This document shows positions 43,331-53,315 of a stretch of DNA of 64,000 nucleotides, one piece after another. Every line of letters starts with the position of its first letter. Position 1 is the stretch's first letter. Made by a program: the position numbers and the translations under genes. This stretch comes from Flavobacteriia bacterium. GTDB lineage: Bacteria > Bacteroidota > Bacteroidia > Flavobacteriales_D > Crocinitomicaceae. The notes under the pieces are model-generated. The model was not told the DNA's origin. It ran no database searches and was given only the letters and a program-made list of their open reading frames with translations. Location: NCBI GenBank assembly GCA_026391005.1, contig JAPLEV010000006.1, positions 1-64,000 on the forward strand, given 5' to 3'.

Positions 43331-43891
43331 CTATTTATTCGTTTGTAATTGAGGATGGAGATTTTTACAAAACTCCCATAAAACTATGCCCGCGCAAACA
43401 CTAACATTTAAGCTGTGCTTAGTGCCAAACTGTGGAATCTCTATAACACCATTGGACAGCTCGATAATATCCTGCTGTACACCGTTTACCTCATTGCCAA
43501 AGACTAAAGCATATCGTTGGCTTTCCAAATCAGAGATCTTTTGTAGTTCTATCGTCTCTGTTGCTTGTTCAATAGCATAGACAGCATAACCCTGCAACTT
43601 CAGCCCGGTTACTAAATCGATAATCGAGGAGTGATATTCCCACGTAACAACCTCCGTTGCGCCGAGGGCCGTTTTATGAATATCCTTGTGGGGCGGGCAA
43701 GCCGTAATTCCGCAGAGGTATATTTTTTCAATACAAAAAGCATCTGCAGTTCTAAAAAATGAGCCTATATTGTTGAGGGAACGAATATCATCTAAAATAA
43801 TAATTACAGGAATTTTTGCCTGTAATCGATATTCTTCATCTGAAATACGATTAAGTTCCCACAATTTTAATTTTTTATTACTAATGTTCAT
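43331..43891 (-). CDS. TrmH/SpoU family RNA 2'-O-methyltransferase
   Basis: I choose the ATG at 43891 (MNISNKKLKLWELNR) over a TTG reading 19 residues longer. The 186-residue SPOUT protein has the three family motifs: NIGSFFRTADAF, ALVFGNEVNGV and the knot IPQFGTKHSLNVSVCAG. It methylates the 2'-OH of a nucleotide in tRNA or rRNA using SAM. The exact target is not clear. No N-terminal RNA-binding domain of the TrmH/RlmB type is fused, so it is the short form. Confidence 0.92.
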   Translation of the reverse strand: MNISNKKLKLWELNRISDEEYRLQAKIPVIIILDDIRSLNNIGSFFRTADAFCIEKIYLCGITACPPHKDIHKTALGATEVVTWEYHSSIIDLVTGLKLQGYAVYAIEQATETIELQKISDLESQRYALVFGNEVNGVQQDIIELSNGVIEIPQFGTKHSLNVSVCAGIVLWEFCKNLHPQLQTNK

Positions 43892-43976
43892 AAGAAGTGT
43901 TTCAAATCTTTTGAAATAAGAAGATATGCGCTTAATTTTAACGTACAAAAATCACAAAATCATTTGATTTTACGAA

Positions 43977-46610
43977 ATGAAAACCACAAAAGAAATTGCG
44001 GAAACGCCTTTAATGAAGCAATACAATCAAATAAAAGCTCGCCACCCCGACGCTTTATTGCTTTTTAGAGTTGGTGATTTTTATGAAGCTTTTGGGGAAG
44101 ACGCCATTAGAACGTCTCGAATACTGGGTATTATTTTAACAAAACGCAAAAATGGCAGCGGCACAGACATTGAACTTGCAGGATTTCCGCACCATTCGTT
44201 AGATGTATATCTCCCACGTTTGGTTCGGGCGGGTCTTCGCGTCGCTATTTGCGACCAATTGGAAGATCCAAAACTTACAAAAACAATTGTTAAGAGGGGT
44301 GTAACCGAATTGGTTACGCCAGGAGTAGCATATAATGACCAAGTTTTACATCAAAAGAAGAATAATTTTTTATGTGCGATTCACTTTGAAAAAGCGATTC
44401 ATGGAGTGGCTTTTTTAGATGTTTCCACTGGGGAATTTTTAGTGGGCCAAGGCGATAAAGAATATGTAGATAAACTAATTGCTGGTTTTGAACCGAGCGA
44501 ATTTTTATATGCAAGAAAAGATCAGGCCTTATTTAAAAATACATTTGGAGATAACAACTGTAGTTTTCGTATTGAGGATTGGGTCTTCAATTCAGAAAAT
44601 GCAAATGAAAGACTAAATAAGCATTTCAAAACAAATTCATTAAAAGGATTTGGTGTAGATCAAATGGGTGCGGCCATTATTGCTGCCGGAGCAGCATTAT
44701 ATTATCTTTCTGAGAATCAACACAAGGAATTTTCTCACATCAATAGTTTGTCAAGAATTGCGGCATCAAATCATGTCTGGTTGGATCGTTTTACCATCCG
44801 TAACCTTGAGTTGGTAAATACTCCACACGAAAATGCCAAAACGCTATTAGATATTTTAGATAAAACGGTGACTCCGATGGGGGGGCGCCTAATGAAGCGG
44901 TGGATCATAATGCCATTGAAAGACCTAACAGAAATCCGTGCGCGGCATGATGTGGTTTATTGGCTAATCAATGAGCCCGCCCATTGCGAAAAATTAGCTA
45001 TATTACTTAATGAAATCGGCGATTTAGAGCGCTTAATTTCAAAGGTTGCGGTTGGTAAAGTTACTCCTCGAGAACTTGCTCACTTGAAAAAAACAATGAT
45101 TAACGTCCCTAAAATCAGTGACCTACTAGAAAAAAACAAAAACATTCCTGCCCTTCAAAAGATAAACGCGCAACTCAATAATTGTCAAGAGATGGTTGCA
45201 AAAATAAACGATTATCTTGACCCTGAACCAGGGATCCATATAGGAAAGGGGCGAGTTATTCGTGAAGGACTAGATTCAAACCTTGATGAATTAAGGAACA
45301 TCTCATCTAATGGAAAAGATTACCTCGAAAAACTCCAAGAAAGAGAAGCGGTGAGGACCGGTATTACAAGCTTAAAGGTTTCTTTTAATAATGTCTTTGG
45401 TTATTACATAGAAGTAAGAAATACACACAAAGATAAAGTCCCGGAGGAGTGGATAAGACGACAAACACTTGTAAATGCAGAGCGCTACATAACAGAAGAG
45501 CTAAAGGAGTATGAAACAAAAATAATGGGCGCAGAAGAGAAAATATATGAAATCGAGGTTCGCCTTTTCACAGAGCTTGTTGCCTGGCTCAGTGCATTTA
45601 TTCTTCCGATACAACAAAATGCGGCTGTTATTGCAAAATTAGATTGTCTTCATTCTTTTGCTTCTGTGGCAAAAAAAAATAATTACATAAAGGCGGAGAT
45701 AAATGAGGGACTCGCAATTAATATCCACAATGGTCGACATCCCGTAATTGAACAGCAACTTGCGCATGGGGATGATTTTATTGCTAACGATGTTTTTTTG
45801 GAAAATTCAACACAACAAATCATTATGATTACCGGCCCCAATATGAGTGGTAAAAGCGCTTTGTTAAGGCAAACGGCCCTTATCGTTCTAATGGCGCAAA
45901 TGGGCTCGTTTGTTCCCGCAGAAAAAGCAGAGATTGGTTGGGTAGATAAAGTTTTTACCCGTGTTGGCGCATCAGATAATATTTCTTCTGGGGAGTCGAC
46001 ATTTATGGTAGAAATGAATGAAACAGCGAGTATTTTAAATAACATCTCGCCCCGTAGTTTAATTTTATTAGATGAAATAGGAAGGGGTACAAGTACCTAC
46101 GATGGCGTTTCTATTGCATGGGCAATTGCCGAATTTTTACACGAAAATAAACTTGCTGCTTGTAAAACTCTTTTTGCAACACACTACCATGAACTAAATG
46201 AAATGGCGGGCCATTTTAAACGCATAAAGAATTATACCATCGCTGTAAAAGAACTAGGTAATCGTATTTTATTTCTAAGGAAATTAATTGAGGGTGGCAG
46301 CGAGCATTCCTTCGGTATACACGTCGCTAGAATGGCAGGTATGCCCGGAATTGTTGTTAAACGAGCAGAGCAAGTGCTCAAAGAACTAGAGCTGTCTCAT
46401 TCCACGGTAGGGTCAAATAAATCAAGGAAACAAAAATTAATTGGGGGTGAAAAGCAGAAAGCGGATAATCTTCAACTTAGCTTTTTTCAATTAAATGACC
46501 CTGTACTAGAGAGTATTCATGAAGAATTAATGGGTATAGATATTAACGTTCTGACCCCTGTTGAAGCATTAATTAAGCTCCATGATATTAAAAAACTTAT
46601 TGGCGGCTAA
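43977..46610 (+). CDS. mutS: DNA mismatch repair protein MutS
   Basis: MutS recognises mismatches and starts repair with MutL. The 877-residue protein has the N-terminal mismatch domain with TPLMKQYNQIKARHPDALLLFRVGDFYEAFGEDA (the F-x-E motif is in GDFYEAFG), connector and lever domains, and the ATPase domain with Walker A TGPNMSGKS at 619-627, SSGESTFMVEMNE and Walker B LILLDEIGRGTSTYDG. It ends with the usual short tail. The gene is divergent from the TrmH gene with 85 bases between the starts. Confidence 0.97.
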   Translation: MKTTKEIAETPLMKQYNQIKARHPDALLLFRVGDFYEAFGEDAIRTSRILGIILTKRKNGSGTDIELAGFPHHSLDVYLPRLVRAGLRVAICDQLEDPKLTKTIVKRGVTELVTPGVAYNDQVLHQKKNNFLCAIHFEKAIHGVAFLDVSTGEFLVGQGDKEYVDKLIAGFEPSEFLYARKDQALFKNTFGDNNCSFRIEDWVFNSENANERLNKHFKTNSLKGFGVDQMGAAIIAAGAALYYLSENQHKEFSHINSLSRIAASNHVWLDRFTIRNLELVNTPHENAKTLLDILDKTVTPMGGRLMKRWIIMPLKDLTEIRARHDVVYWLINEPAHCEKLAILLNEIGDLERLISKVAVGKVTPRELAHLKKTMINVPKISDLLEKNKNIPALQKINAQLNNCQEMVAKINDYLDPEPGIHIGKGRVIREGLDSNLDELRNISSNGKDYLEKLQEREAVRTGITSLKVSFNNVFGYYIEVRNTHKDKVPEEWIRRQTLVNAERYITEELKEYETKIMGAEEKIYEIEVRLFTELVAWLSAFILPIQQNAAVIAKLDCLHSFASVAKKNNYIKAEINEGLAINIHNGRHPVIEQQLAHGDDFIANDVFLENSTQQIIMITGPNMSGKSALLRQTALIVLMAQMGSFVPAEKAEIGWVDKVFTRVGASDNISSGESTFMVEMNETASILNNISPRSLILLDEIGRGTSTYDGVSIAWAIAEFLHENKLAACKTLFATHYHELNEMAGHFKRIKNYTIAVKELGNRILFLRKLIEGGSEHSFGIHVARMAGMPGIVVKRAEQVLKELELSHSTVGSNKSRKQKLIGGEKQKADNLQLSFFQLNDPVLESIHEELMGIDINVLTPVEALIKLHDIKKLIGG

Positions 46611-46650
46611 TTTTTTTCAATAAACACTAAAAAATTATTGTTTTTTTTCA

Positions 46651-46658
46651 TAAATTTG
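46651..46658 (+). promoter_or_regulatory. Bacteroidota -7 box for the tRNA-Gly/tRNA-Leu unit
   Basis: TAAATTTG matches the -7 consensus and lies 75 bases upstream of the tRNA-Gly 5' end, after the mutS stop. No clear -33 TTG is present at the usual distance; a TTG ends 10 bases upstream. Confidence 0.5.
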
Positions 46659-46733
46659 CCCTCCTTAATATTTGGTAGTCATCAAAATTTAGGGCTTCTC
46701 ACTAAACGAAGAGAGAATGATTTTTAAATATAA

Positions 46734-46809
<76 letters not shown>

Positions 46810-46842
46810 TTATTTTGCCGGCAATCTTTCTGATTGTATTTC

Positions 46843-46926
46843 GCTCGAGTGGTGGAATCGGTAGACACGCCGGACTTAAAATCCTGTGCCTGTATGGGCG
46901 TGCGGGTTCAAGTCCCGCCTCGAGTA
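46843..46926 (+). tRNA. tRNA-Leu (anticodon UAA)
   Basis: The 84-base class II tRNA has acceptor GCTCGAG/CTCGAGT (G1-U72), anticodon loop CTTAAAA giving UAA, long variable arm (TGTGCCTGTATGGGCGT), T arm GCGGG-TTCAAGT-CCCGC and discriminator A. CCA is not encoded. It ends 1 base before the hairpin terminator region and shares a transcript with tRNA-Gly. Confidence 0.95.
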
Positions 46927-46927
46927 C

Positions 46928-46957
46928 AAAAACCCCAACTTAATGTTGGGGTTTTTT
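46928..46957 (+). terminator. Hairpin terminator of the tRNA unit
   Basis: AAAAACCCCAAC and GTTGGGGTTTTTT arms with a five-base TTAAT loop and a T-run directly follow tRNA-Leu(UAA). Confidence 0.9.
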
Positions 46958-47003
46958 ATTATTAAAACCTTGTGAATTGGCTTCCACCTTTCACGAGAAT
47001 GTT

Positions 47004-47035
47004 AAGCCCCGGAGAATTTATTCTTTGGGGTTTTT
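47004..47035 (+). terminator. Second, weaker hairpin terminator
   Basis: AAGCCCC pairs with GGGGTTT around an inner AGAA/TTCT stem, followed by a short T-run. It lies about 45 bases after the first terminator. The remaining bases to kup (47036-47181) are AT-rich and show no other clear element. Confidence 0.5.
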
Positions 47036-47181
47036 CGTTTATAATAATCTTCGAAACTTCTGTTTTACACAACTATTTATTGGTTAAGGTATTTACTGCG
47101 AATTAACCGAAGATAAAATACAATATCGAACGTAGAATGCCAAGTTTGCTTTCGTAAAAATCACCGTTAATATAGAAAATC

Positions 47182-49179
47182 TTATTTTTTATTATTCGGG
47201 GGGAGGGCAATTTTCGTTATATCGTCAGAATAATCCTCCCAATCTTCTATTAACTCTTGACTATATTGTTTCGAGACGGTGATTGGAATGTGCTCTACCA
47301 GAACATTTGTCTTGTCTAAACCGTAATCTTCTGCAGGCTTAAGGCCAGTTGTTTTTATGAAACGATAAACTTTAACGGCTAAAATCTGAAAGGGGGTTAA
47401 TAAATTATTTGTTGCTACACGAGAATTAAGCACAATAAATTTAAAATCAGTTTCGTCAAATTGACCTTTTACAGAATCAAAAACACTGAGTCCACTCAAC
47501 TCGCCCTTTTCAACCATTTTTCGTTGAATTTGGCGCATTGCATATTCTGTTCTTAGCTCTTCCTTAAACCCTAGGTGAATACCAACGTAATAGCAGGACT
47601 TATCTATTACTTGATGAACAGAATAATGTACGCCCCATGGTTCATTAAGGATGTCAAAATGGATAAACCATACCACTCCGGCTTTCCGCGGACGCTTTTT
47701 AAACAAAGAGTAGAATATGGTAGCGTCTAGTTTATTTGGGTTGTCACTGCGGGTTGGGTATACAATGTTTGTGGCTTCATAAGGAATTTTATCGTCCTTA
47801 TTAATCGCCGTTAACAATGGCACAATTTTAGACATTGGCACATATTCCGTTATTCTTTTTCGTAATAAACGCGCCTTGAAATACATATACAATAAAATGA
47901 AAAAGGTTGTGGCAAGCACCAAAGTAAACCAACCTCCGTGGGCAATTTTACCTAAATTCGACAGAAGGAATGCCCCTTCTAAAAAAAAGAATACCGTAAA
48001 AATTGTTAAATAAAGCAACTTTTTCTTTGGTGATTTTATTAGCAGTAAAAAGCAAAGAAGTATGGATGTCATTATCATATCAATTGTAATAGCTAATCCA
48101 TAGGTGGCCTCCATAGCAGACGATTTTTGAAACTTCCAAATAACCAATAAACAGCCGCACATTAAAAACCAATTTATAAATGGAATATAAATTTGGCCCT
48201 TGTGTTCCGCTGGATATTTAACCTTCAAATTGGTCCACAAATTTAGTTTGATGGCCTCGTTCATAAGCGTAAAAACCCCCGTTATTAATGCTTGTGATGC
48301 AATTATCGCAGCTGTGGTGGCTATGACAATAGCAAAGGGCAACATGCCGCTTGGCACCATTGCATAAAATACAGTTTGTTTGGGTTGAAGGGAGAAACCT
48401 TCCGAAAGACATAATGCGGATTGTCCTAAATAATTTAATAATAATAAAACACTAATAAAAGTCCAGCTGATCCGAATATTGTTTTTTCCACAGTGACCTA
48501 AATCTGAATAAAGCGCTTCTGCTCCTGTCGTACAAAGAAAGACAGCTCCCAAAACCCAGAACCCACCTTTTACGTTCACTACTAAGTTATACGCATAATA
48601 CGGATTGAAGGCATTTAACACCTCGGGGTTTTTTGATATATTTATTAATCCTAAGTAACCTAAAAACCCAAACCAAACAATCATTACTGGACCAAAGGCC
48701 TTACCAATTGCTGATGTTCCAAACTGTTGAATAGTAAAAAGCAGTATTATTATTGTAACAACAACAGGAATAACAGGAAAGTCGGGATAGATATTCTGAA
48801 TTCCTTCAACCGCGGATGAAATCGAAATAGCAGGTGTAATAAATCCATCCGCTAACAAAGTTGAACAACCAATTAGTGCCGGAATTATAATCCATTTTAT
48901 TCGTTTCGATTTGAGTAGCGCAAATAGCGCAAAAATCCCCCCCTCTCCATTATTGTCAGCATTTAAAGCAAAGTAAATGTATTTAGTCGTTGCGAGTAAA
49001 GTAAGCGTCCATATTACCGCAGACAGTCCTCCCATAATCAGGTCACGGTTAAAGTTTGTTCCGTTTCCTGTAATGGTTTGAAAAACATAAAGCGGAGACG
49101 TTCCAATATCGCCAAAAACAATCCCTATAGCAACCAAAAGGGTGGCTGCGCTTACTTTTTTCTTAGTATTACTGTCCAT
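47182..49179 (-). CDS. kup: Kup-type potassium transporter
   Basis: The 665-residue protein has twelve hydrophobic segments and the Kup N-terminal signature LLVAIGIVFGDIGTSPLYVFQ, then NADNNGEGGIFALFALL, LLADGFITPAISISSAVEG and TTGAEALYSDLGHCG. A hydrophilic C-terminal domain (about 455-665) faces the cytoplasm, as in the family. Kup proteins bring K+ into the cell with protons. It is the last gene of a six-gene minus run and follows the TPR gene by 48 bases. Confidence 0.93.
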   Translation of the reverse strand: MDSNTKKKVSAATLLVAIGIVFGDIGTSPLYVFQTITGNGTNFNRDLIMGGLSAVIWTLTLLATTKYIYFALNADNNGEGGIFALFALLKSKRIKWIIIPALIGCSTLLADGFITPAISISSAVEGIQNIYPDFPVIPVVVTIIILLFTIQQFGTSAIGKAFGPVMIVWFGFLGYLGLINISKNPEVLNAFNPYYAYNLVVNVKGGFWVLGAVFLCTTGAEALYSDLGHCGKNNIRISWTFISVLLLLNYLGQSALCLSEGFSLQPKQTVFYAMVPSGMLPFAIVIATTAAIIASQALITGVFTLMNEAIKLNLWTNLKVKYPAEHKGQIYIPFINWFLMCGCLLVIWKFQKSSAMEATYGLAITIDMIMTSILLCFLLLIKSPKKKLLYLTIFTVFFFLEGAFLLSNLGKIAHGGWFTLVLATTFFILLYMYFKARLLRKRITEYVPMSKIVPLLTAINKDDKIPYEATNIVYPTRSDNPNKLDATIFYSLFKKRPRKAGVVWFIHFDILNEPWGVHYSVHQVIDKSCYYVGIHLGFKEELRTEYAMRQIQRKMVEKGELSGLSVFDSVKGQFDETDFKFIVLNSRVATNNLLTPFQILAVKVYRFIKTTGLKPAEDYGLDKTNVLVEHIPITVSKQYSQELIEDWEDYSDDITKIALPPNNKK

Positions 49180-49227
49180 GAGTTATTATTTATACATTTC
49201 TTTTCAAGGTATAAAATTAAACAAACT

Positions 49228-51219
49228 TTATAGTTTTGTTTGCTTTAATGAACTAATATATTGCTCTGTAACAGGATATCCTTGGATTTTTGCTTTTTCA
49301 GCGTAAAAAAGAGCCTTGGCGCGGTCGCTAATAAGACTATAAGCCACCGATAAATTATAATTCGTAAAGGAATAATTAGGGTTGATGGATTCAGATTTCA
49401 AAAGATCTTTAATGCCCTCTTGATATTTCTTTTGGTTTATCAATGCTGTTCCACGGTAAAAATACCCTTCGAATCCCGTAAGGGAAAGTTTCATTAACTT
49501 TTGTGATAGGTTAATTACCTCGTCAAATTGCTTGTTATTTAGCAGTTCAGACGCTAAATTACTCATGATTTGATAATTGTTTGGTAATAATTGGGCCGCT
49601 TTACGAAAGTCGGCAATGGAAGCGCTTCGATTGCCCATTTTAGAATAGGTAATCCCTCTATTTAAATAGGTTTCATAATTGGAGTCGTTTCTCTCAATTG
49701 CCATTCCATACATCTCCATCGCTTTATCAAAATTCGCTTCTAAAGCATACATGTTGGCCATATTGCTGTAAATTAATGGTTCTTTAACCCTTGCCATCAC
49801 CAAGGTATTATAGTCATTGAACGCTAATTTCATTTGATTGTGTTCTCGGTAATAGTTGCCTCTATTTTTATAAGCAACTTCAACACCATATTTGATGATT
49901 TTAACTTGATTTCCCTTCTGTTCAATTTCAAATGGATACTTTGAAATAACATCTGACCAAAGCGTTTCGGAGTTTGTCCAAACCGGCACCCTATCGAAGC
50001 ATGTTTTAGCTAAAACACAAGTATATGTGCCTAGAAAAATGTACGTAATGAGTTTATATTTGGCTTCAAGTTTGAAATGAGTAATTACTTTTAAAAGTAA
50101 AAAGAAAGATCCAATATATGGGATATATGTGTATCGATCTGCCATAATTGCCGAGCCAACAGAAATGAATTGTAAAACGAGAGCAACCATAATTGTAAAA
50201 AAAGCCATCCCAAAAACATATGGTTTAAGAAGTTCATTTTTTTTCCTCCATAATAAAAATGGTATGATGAAAATTAAGGTGAAAACAAAAAACGGAGCCA
50301 GATAAAAAAGGATCGGTAAATTATCTTCGGGGCCAAGATTAGGATAAGGGTAAAAAGCGGAAAGATCGCTTGGAATAAACAATTTAAACCAATACATAAC
50401 AAATCCATAACAGGCAAACATGCCTTCCTGAAAAACTGTGAAAACCCCATCCTTTGCCACGGCGCCTTGGTTTTGTATCCTCCAGGCCAAAATTCCTATT
50501 AAGAATGAGATGACAAAGAATGGAATTTTTTCAATGATACTTCTAAGATTAAACTTTCTACCATGATAATAATCCAATAGAATTAAAACGATTGGCAAAG
50601 GAACGGCCATTGCTTTACTAAGACACGATGCTATAAATAAAACAAATACTACAATAATGCCCCACCATTTTTTAGTTGTTAAATAATACTGATACGATAA
50701 CAAAGACAGTAGAAAAAAGAAGGTATACAATACGTCTTTTCTTTCCGATATCCACGCCACACTTTCAACATGCATGGGGTGTATTCCGAACCAAATGGCC
50801 GTAAAAAAGGAAATTAGCATGTTTTTATTCGATAAATAATAAATAAAGAGAAAAACAAGAAGCACATTTAAAATATGAATGAATAAATTCCAATGCATAT
50901 AACTGGAAATCTCGAGCCCCGATTGCGAATAATTATAGGCTAGCGTCAACATCGTTAGCGGATGATAATTTAACATGACGTGGCTTGATGTGGAAAAAAG
51001 GGAGTCCACTTTTTCCGATTCAGAAGAACGAATAAGCGATTGATTGGTGACGTAGCCCGTATCATCCCAATTTGTAAACTCTTTTTCGACAGAGAGAGAG
51101 GGTGAATAGCAATAAAGGACAATAATAATAATCGTTAAAATAGCGATCCACATTCCTGTTTTGGACGAAGAATTGATTTTAACTTCGGGATTACTTTTTT
51201 TACCTGCCGACTTTTTCAT
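49228..51219 (-). CDS. TMTC-like membrane glycosyltransferase with TPR domain
   Basis: The 663-residue protein has about 10 transmembrane helices in the first 400 residues and TPR repeats in the C-terminal 220 (EPLIYSNMANMYALEANFDKAMEMYGMAI; NYETYLNRGITYSKMGN). Loop motifs fit the GT-C/TMTC group: NWDDTGYVTNQSL (DD in the first loop), HPMHVESVAWISERKDVLYT and ADRYTYIPYIG. TMTC proteins are O-mannosyltransferases that use lipid-linked mannose. The TPR side should face the periplasm. Acceptor proteins are unknown, and the sugar is inferred from the family. Confidence 0.82.
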   Translation of the reverse strand: MKKSAGKKSNPEVKINSSSKTGMWIAILTIIIIVLYCYSPSLSVEKEFTNWDDTGYVTNQSLIRSSESEKVDSLFSTSSHVMLNYHPLTMLTLAYNYSQSGLEISSYMHWNLFIHILNVLLVFLFIYYLSNKNMLISFFTAIWFGIHPMHVESVAWISERKDVLYTFFFLLSLLSYQYYLTTKKWWGIIVVFVLFIASCLSKAMAVPLPIVLILLDYYHGRKFNLRSIIEKIPFFVISFLIGILAWRIQNQGAVAKDGVFTVFQEGMFACYGFVMYWFKLFIPSDLSAFYPYPNLGPEDNLPILFYLAPFFVFTLIFIIPFLLWRKKNELLKPYVFGMAFFTIMVALVLQFISVGSAIMADRYTYIPYIGSFFLLLKVITHFKLEAKYKLITYIFLGTYTCVLAKTCFDRVPVWTNSETLWSDVISKYPFEIEQKGNQVKIIKYGVEVAYKNRGNYYREHNQMKLAFNDYNTLVMARVKEPLIYSNMANMYALEANFDKAMEMYGMAIERNDSNYETYLNRGITYSKMGNRSASIADFRKAAQLLPNNYQIMSNLASELLNNKQFDEVINLSQKLMKLSLTGFEGYFYRGTALINQKKYQEGIKDLLKSESINPNYSFTNYNLSVAYSLISDRAKALFYAEKAKIQGYPVTEQYISSLKQTKL

Positions 51220-51246
51220 CTGTCTTGCTCATTCAAAAAGTGAAAC

Positions 51247-52848
51247 TTATTTCATTTTAATTAGTTGCCGCAAAGCGCTCGATATTTCATTATCTTGCTT
51301 GTTTATAACACGATAATACCCTTCCTCAGACCACAATTGCCTTGCTATCTCTGCTTTTAAATTATTAATTATATATCTTTTACTACGTTTTAATTCAATT
51401 TTATTGGGAATAACATTATACGTTTTTTCTGCATAAACAATAAAAGATTGGAGGTTTAAGTCACTGACTACGAAGCGCTGACAAAAATCCTGTGGACTTT
51501 TATAAACCGTTCTTTTATTGGCAACGAAGTCGAATGAAAAAGACTGGAAGGCGCCGCTAAAAAGCAGTTGAGATAAATAAAAACTGCTTTCTGTTGTATC
51601 GTATGGAACAAAAACATCTGGTGTTATTCCCCCTCCGCCATATACGGTTCTTCCCCCTCGCGTTTTAAATTTTAACGAATCAACATATAATGAACTATCC
51701 AAATGAAATAGCTCTCCATTTTGGTTTCTAGATTCATCCTTTAAGTAATCTTCGTATTTTCCATTATATGGTTTTTGTATACACCTCCCAGATGGAGTGT
51801 AATATCGTGCTATGGTAATTCGTACGTTGCTACCATCACGCAGCGGACTGTCCTCTTGAACCAACCCTTTACCATAAGTTCTTCTCCCCATAATTATTGC
51901 TCTGTCATTGTCTTGTAGGGCACCTGCTAAAATTTCACTGGCAGATGCTGAAGCTGCATTTACCAAAATCACTGCGGAAATATTTTCTAATATCCCTCCT
52001 GAAGTTGCATAATATATTTTTTCTTCTTCCTTTCGACCCTTCGTTTTTAAAATCACGGAACCTTTTAATAAAAACTCGTCAGCAATCATTGTGGAGGATT
52101 GAAGAACACCTCCGCCATTATTGCGTAAATCTAGAACCAACTTTTTCATGCCCATTTCTTTTAATTTCAGGGCAGCAGCATGAAATTCATCTGCCGTTGG
52201 AATAGAAAATTGTTCAATTGCAATATAACCCGTCTCTTTATCCAACATGTATATTCCTGAAACTGTTTTTAAAGGTATTTCACCGCGAGTAATCGTAAAA
52301 GAGACTAGTTTTTTATTTCGGACAATCGTTACCTCAACAGTTGTTCCTGCTTCGCCTTTTAGGTTGGACAGTACCATTTCGTTGGTTATTTTCTTGCCGC
52401 AAAATTGTTTTTTATTAATCTTAATTATTTTGTCTCCGGCCTTTACACCAACTTCTTGAGACGGAGAGCCATCAATAATATTGGTTATACAAACCGTGTC
52501 TCGGATGATTTGGAAACGTATTCCAACACCACCAAATTTACCGTCAATAGACTCAGAAACCGCTTGCATTTCTTTTGCTGATATATAATTACTGTGGGGG
52601 TCGAGCTTATGAAGCATTTCCGATATTGTCTCTTCAAAAATCTTGTCTTTATCAATTTTATCGACGTATCGAGCATCAAGAAGTTGGAGTATATCGCTTA
52701 TTTTTTGGACCTGTTCATTATCGATTGAGTTATTGCCGACACCTATTTTAGCGCTTTGCATTCTGCTCCCTAAAACGAACCCAAAAATGAGGGTAAGAGC
52801 AAACAATACGGGCAGGAAATAACGTTGCGTTTCTTGATTAAATTTCAT
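51247..52848 (-). CDS. S41 family carboxy-terminal processing protease
   Basis: The 533-residue protein has an N-terminal membrane anchor or signal (about 9-27), a helical domain, a PDZ domain (about 90-180, GKFGGVGIRFQI; PSQEVGVKAGDKIIKIN) and the S41 catalytic region with KLVLDLRNNGGG, AASASASEILAGALQDN (Ser) and RTYGKGLVQ (Lys). The Ser/Lys dyad of CtpA/Prc proteases is present. It cleaves C-terminal tails of envelope proteins. Its start overlaps the dCMP deaminase stop by 11 bases. Confidence 0.93.
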   Translation of the reverse strand: MKFNQETQRYFLPVLFALTLIFGFVLGSRMQSAKIGVGNNSIDNEQVQKISDILQLLDARYVDKIDKDKIFEETISEMLHKLDPHSNYISAKEMQAVSESIDGKFGGVGIRFQIIRDTVCITNIIDGSPSQEVGVKAGDKIIKINKKQFCGKKITNEMVLSNLKGEAGTTVEVTIVRNKKLVSFTITRGEIPLKTVSGIYMLDKETGYIAIEQFSIPTADEFHAAALKLKEMGMKKLVLDLRNNGGGVLQSSTMIADEFLLKGSVILKTKGRKEEEKIYYATSGGILENISAVILVNAASASASEILAGALQDNDRAIIMGRRTYGKGLVQEDSPLRDGSNVRITIARYYTPSGRCIQKPYNGKYEDYLKDESRNQNGELFHLDSSLYVDSLKFKTRGGRTVYGGGGITPDVFVPYDTTESSFYLSQLLFSGAFQSFSFDFVANKRTVYKSPQDFCQRFVVSDLNLQSFIVYAEKTYNVIPNKIELKRSKRYIINNLKAEIARQLWSEEGYYRVINKQDNEISSALRQLIKMK

Positions 52849-53278
52849 CTGTATCTTCTATTTGTAATGTTTCTACCCCTGCGGTATTTAAAAAATCTAG
52901 ACCCGCAGGATCTTTGTATTTTTCATTAAAAACAACTCTAATTATTCCAGCCTGCAAAATCATCTTGCTACATTCCCTGCAAGGCGAGTGGGTTAAATAT
53001 AGCGTAGATCCGTTGGCATTATTGGTTGATTTTGCAACTTTTAATATGGCGTTTGCTTCTGCGTGTAGCACATACCAATGGGTTTCTCCGTTATCGGATT
53101 CACAAAAATTATCAAACCCACTAGGCGTGCCATTGTAGCCATCAGAAATTATCACACCATCCTTTACTATAATTGCGCCTACTTTTTTCCTTTCGCAATA
53201 AGACAATAAAGCCCAATTTTTAGCTAAACGCAAATACGCTCTATCATAGCGCAGTCTTTTTCTTTCATCTTTAATCAT
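52838..53278 (-). CDS. dCMP/cytidine deaminase family protein
   Basis: The 146-residue protein has the zinc-deaminase motifs HAEANAI (catalytic glutamate) and SPCRECSKMI (two cysteine ligands), with VGAIIVKDGVIISDGYNGTP before them. This is the ComEB/dCMP deaminase layout, which makes dUMP for thymidylate synthesis. It overlaps the S41 protease gene by 11 bases. dCMP preference is the family default, not proven by residues. Confidence 0.9.
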   Translation of the reverse strand: MIKDERKRLRYDRAYLRLAKNWALLSYCERKKVGAIIVKDGVIISDGYNGTPSGFDNFCESDNGETHWYVLHAEANAILKVAKSTNNANGSTLYLTHSPCRECSKMILQAGIIRVVFNEKYKDPAGLDFLNTAGVETLQIEDTDEI

Positions 53279-53315
53279 TGGGCAAAGGTATAGTATTTTG
53301 TTATTTATTATATGC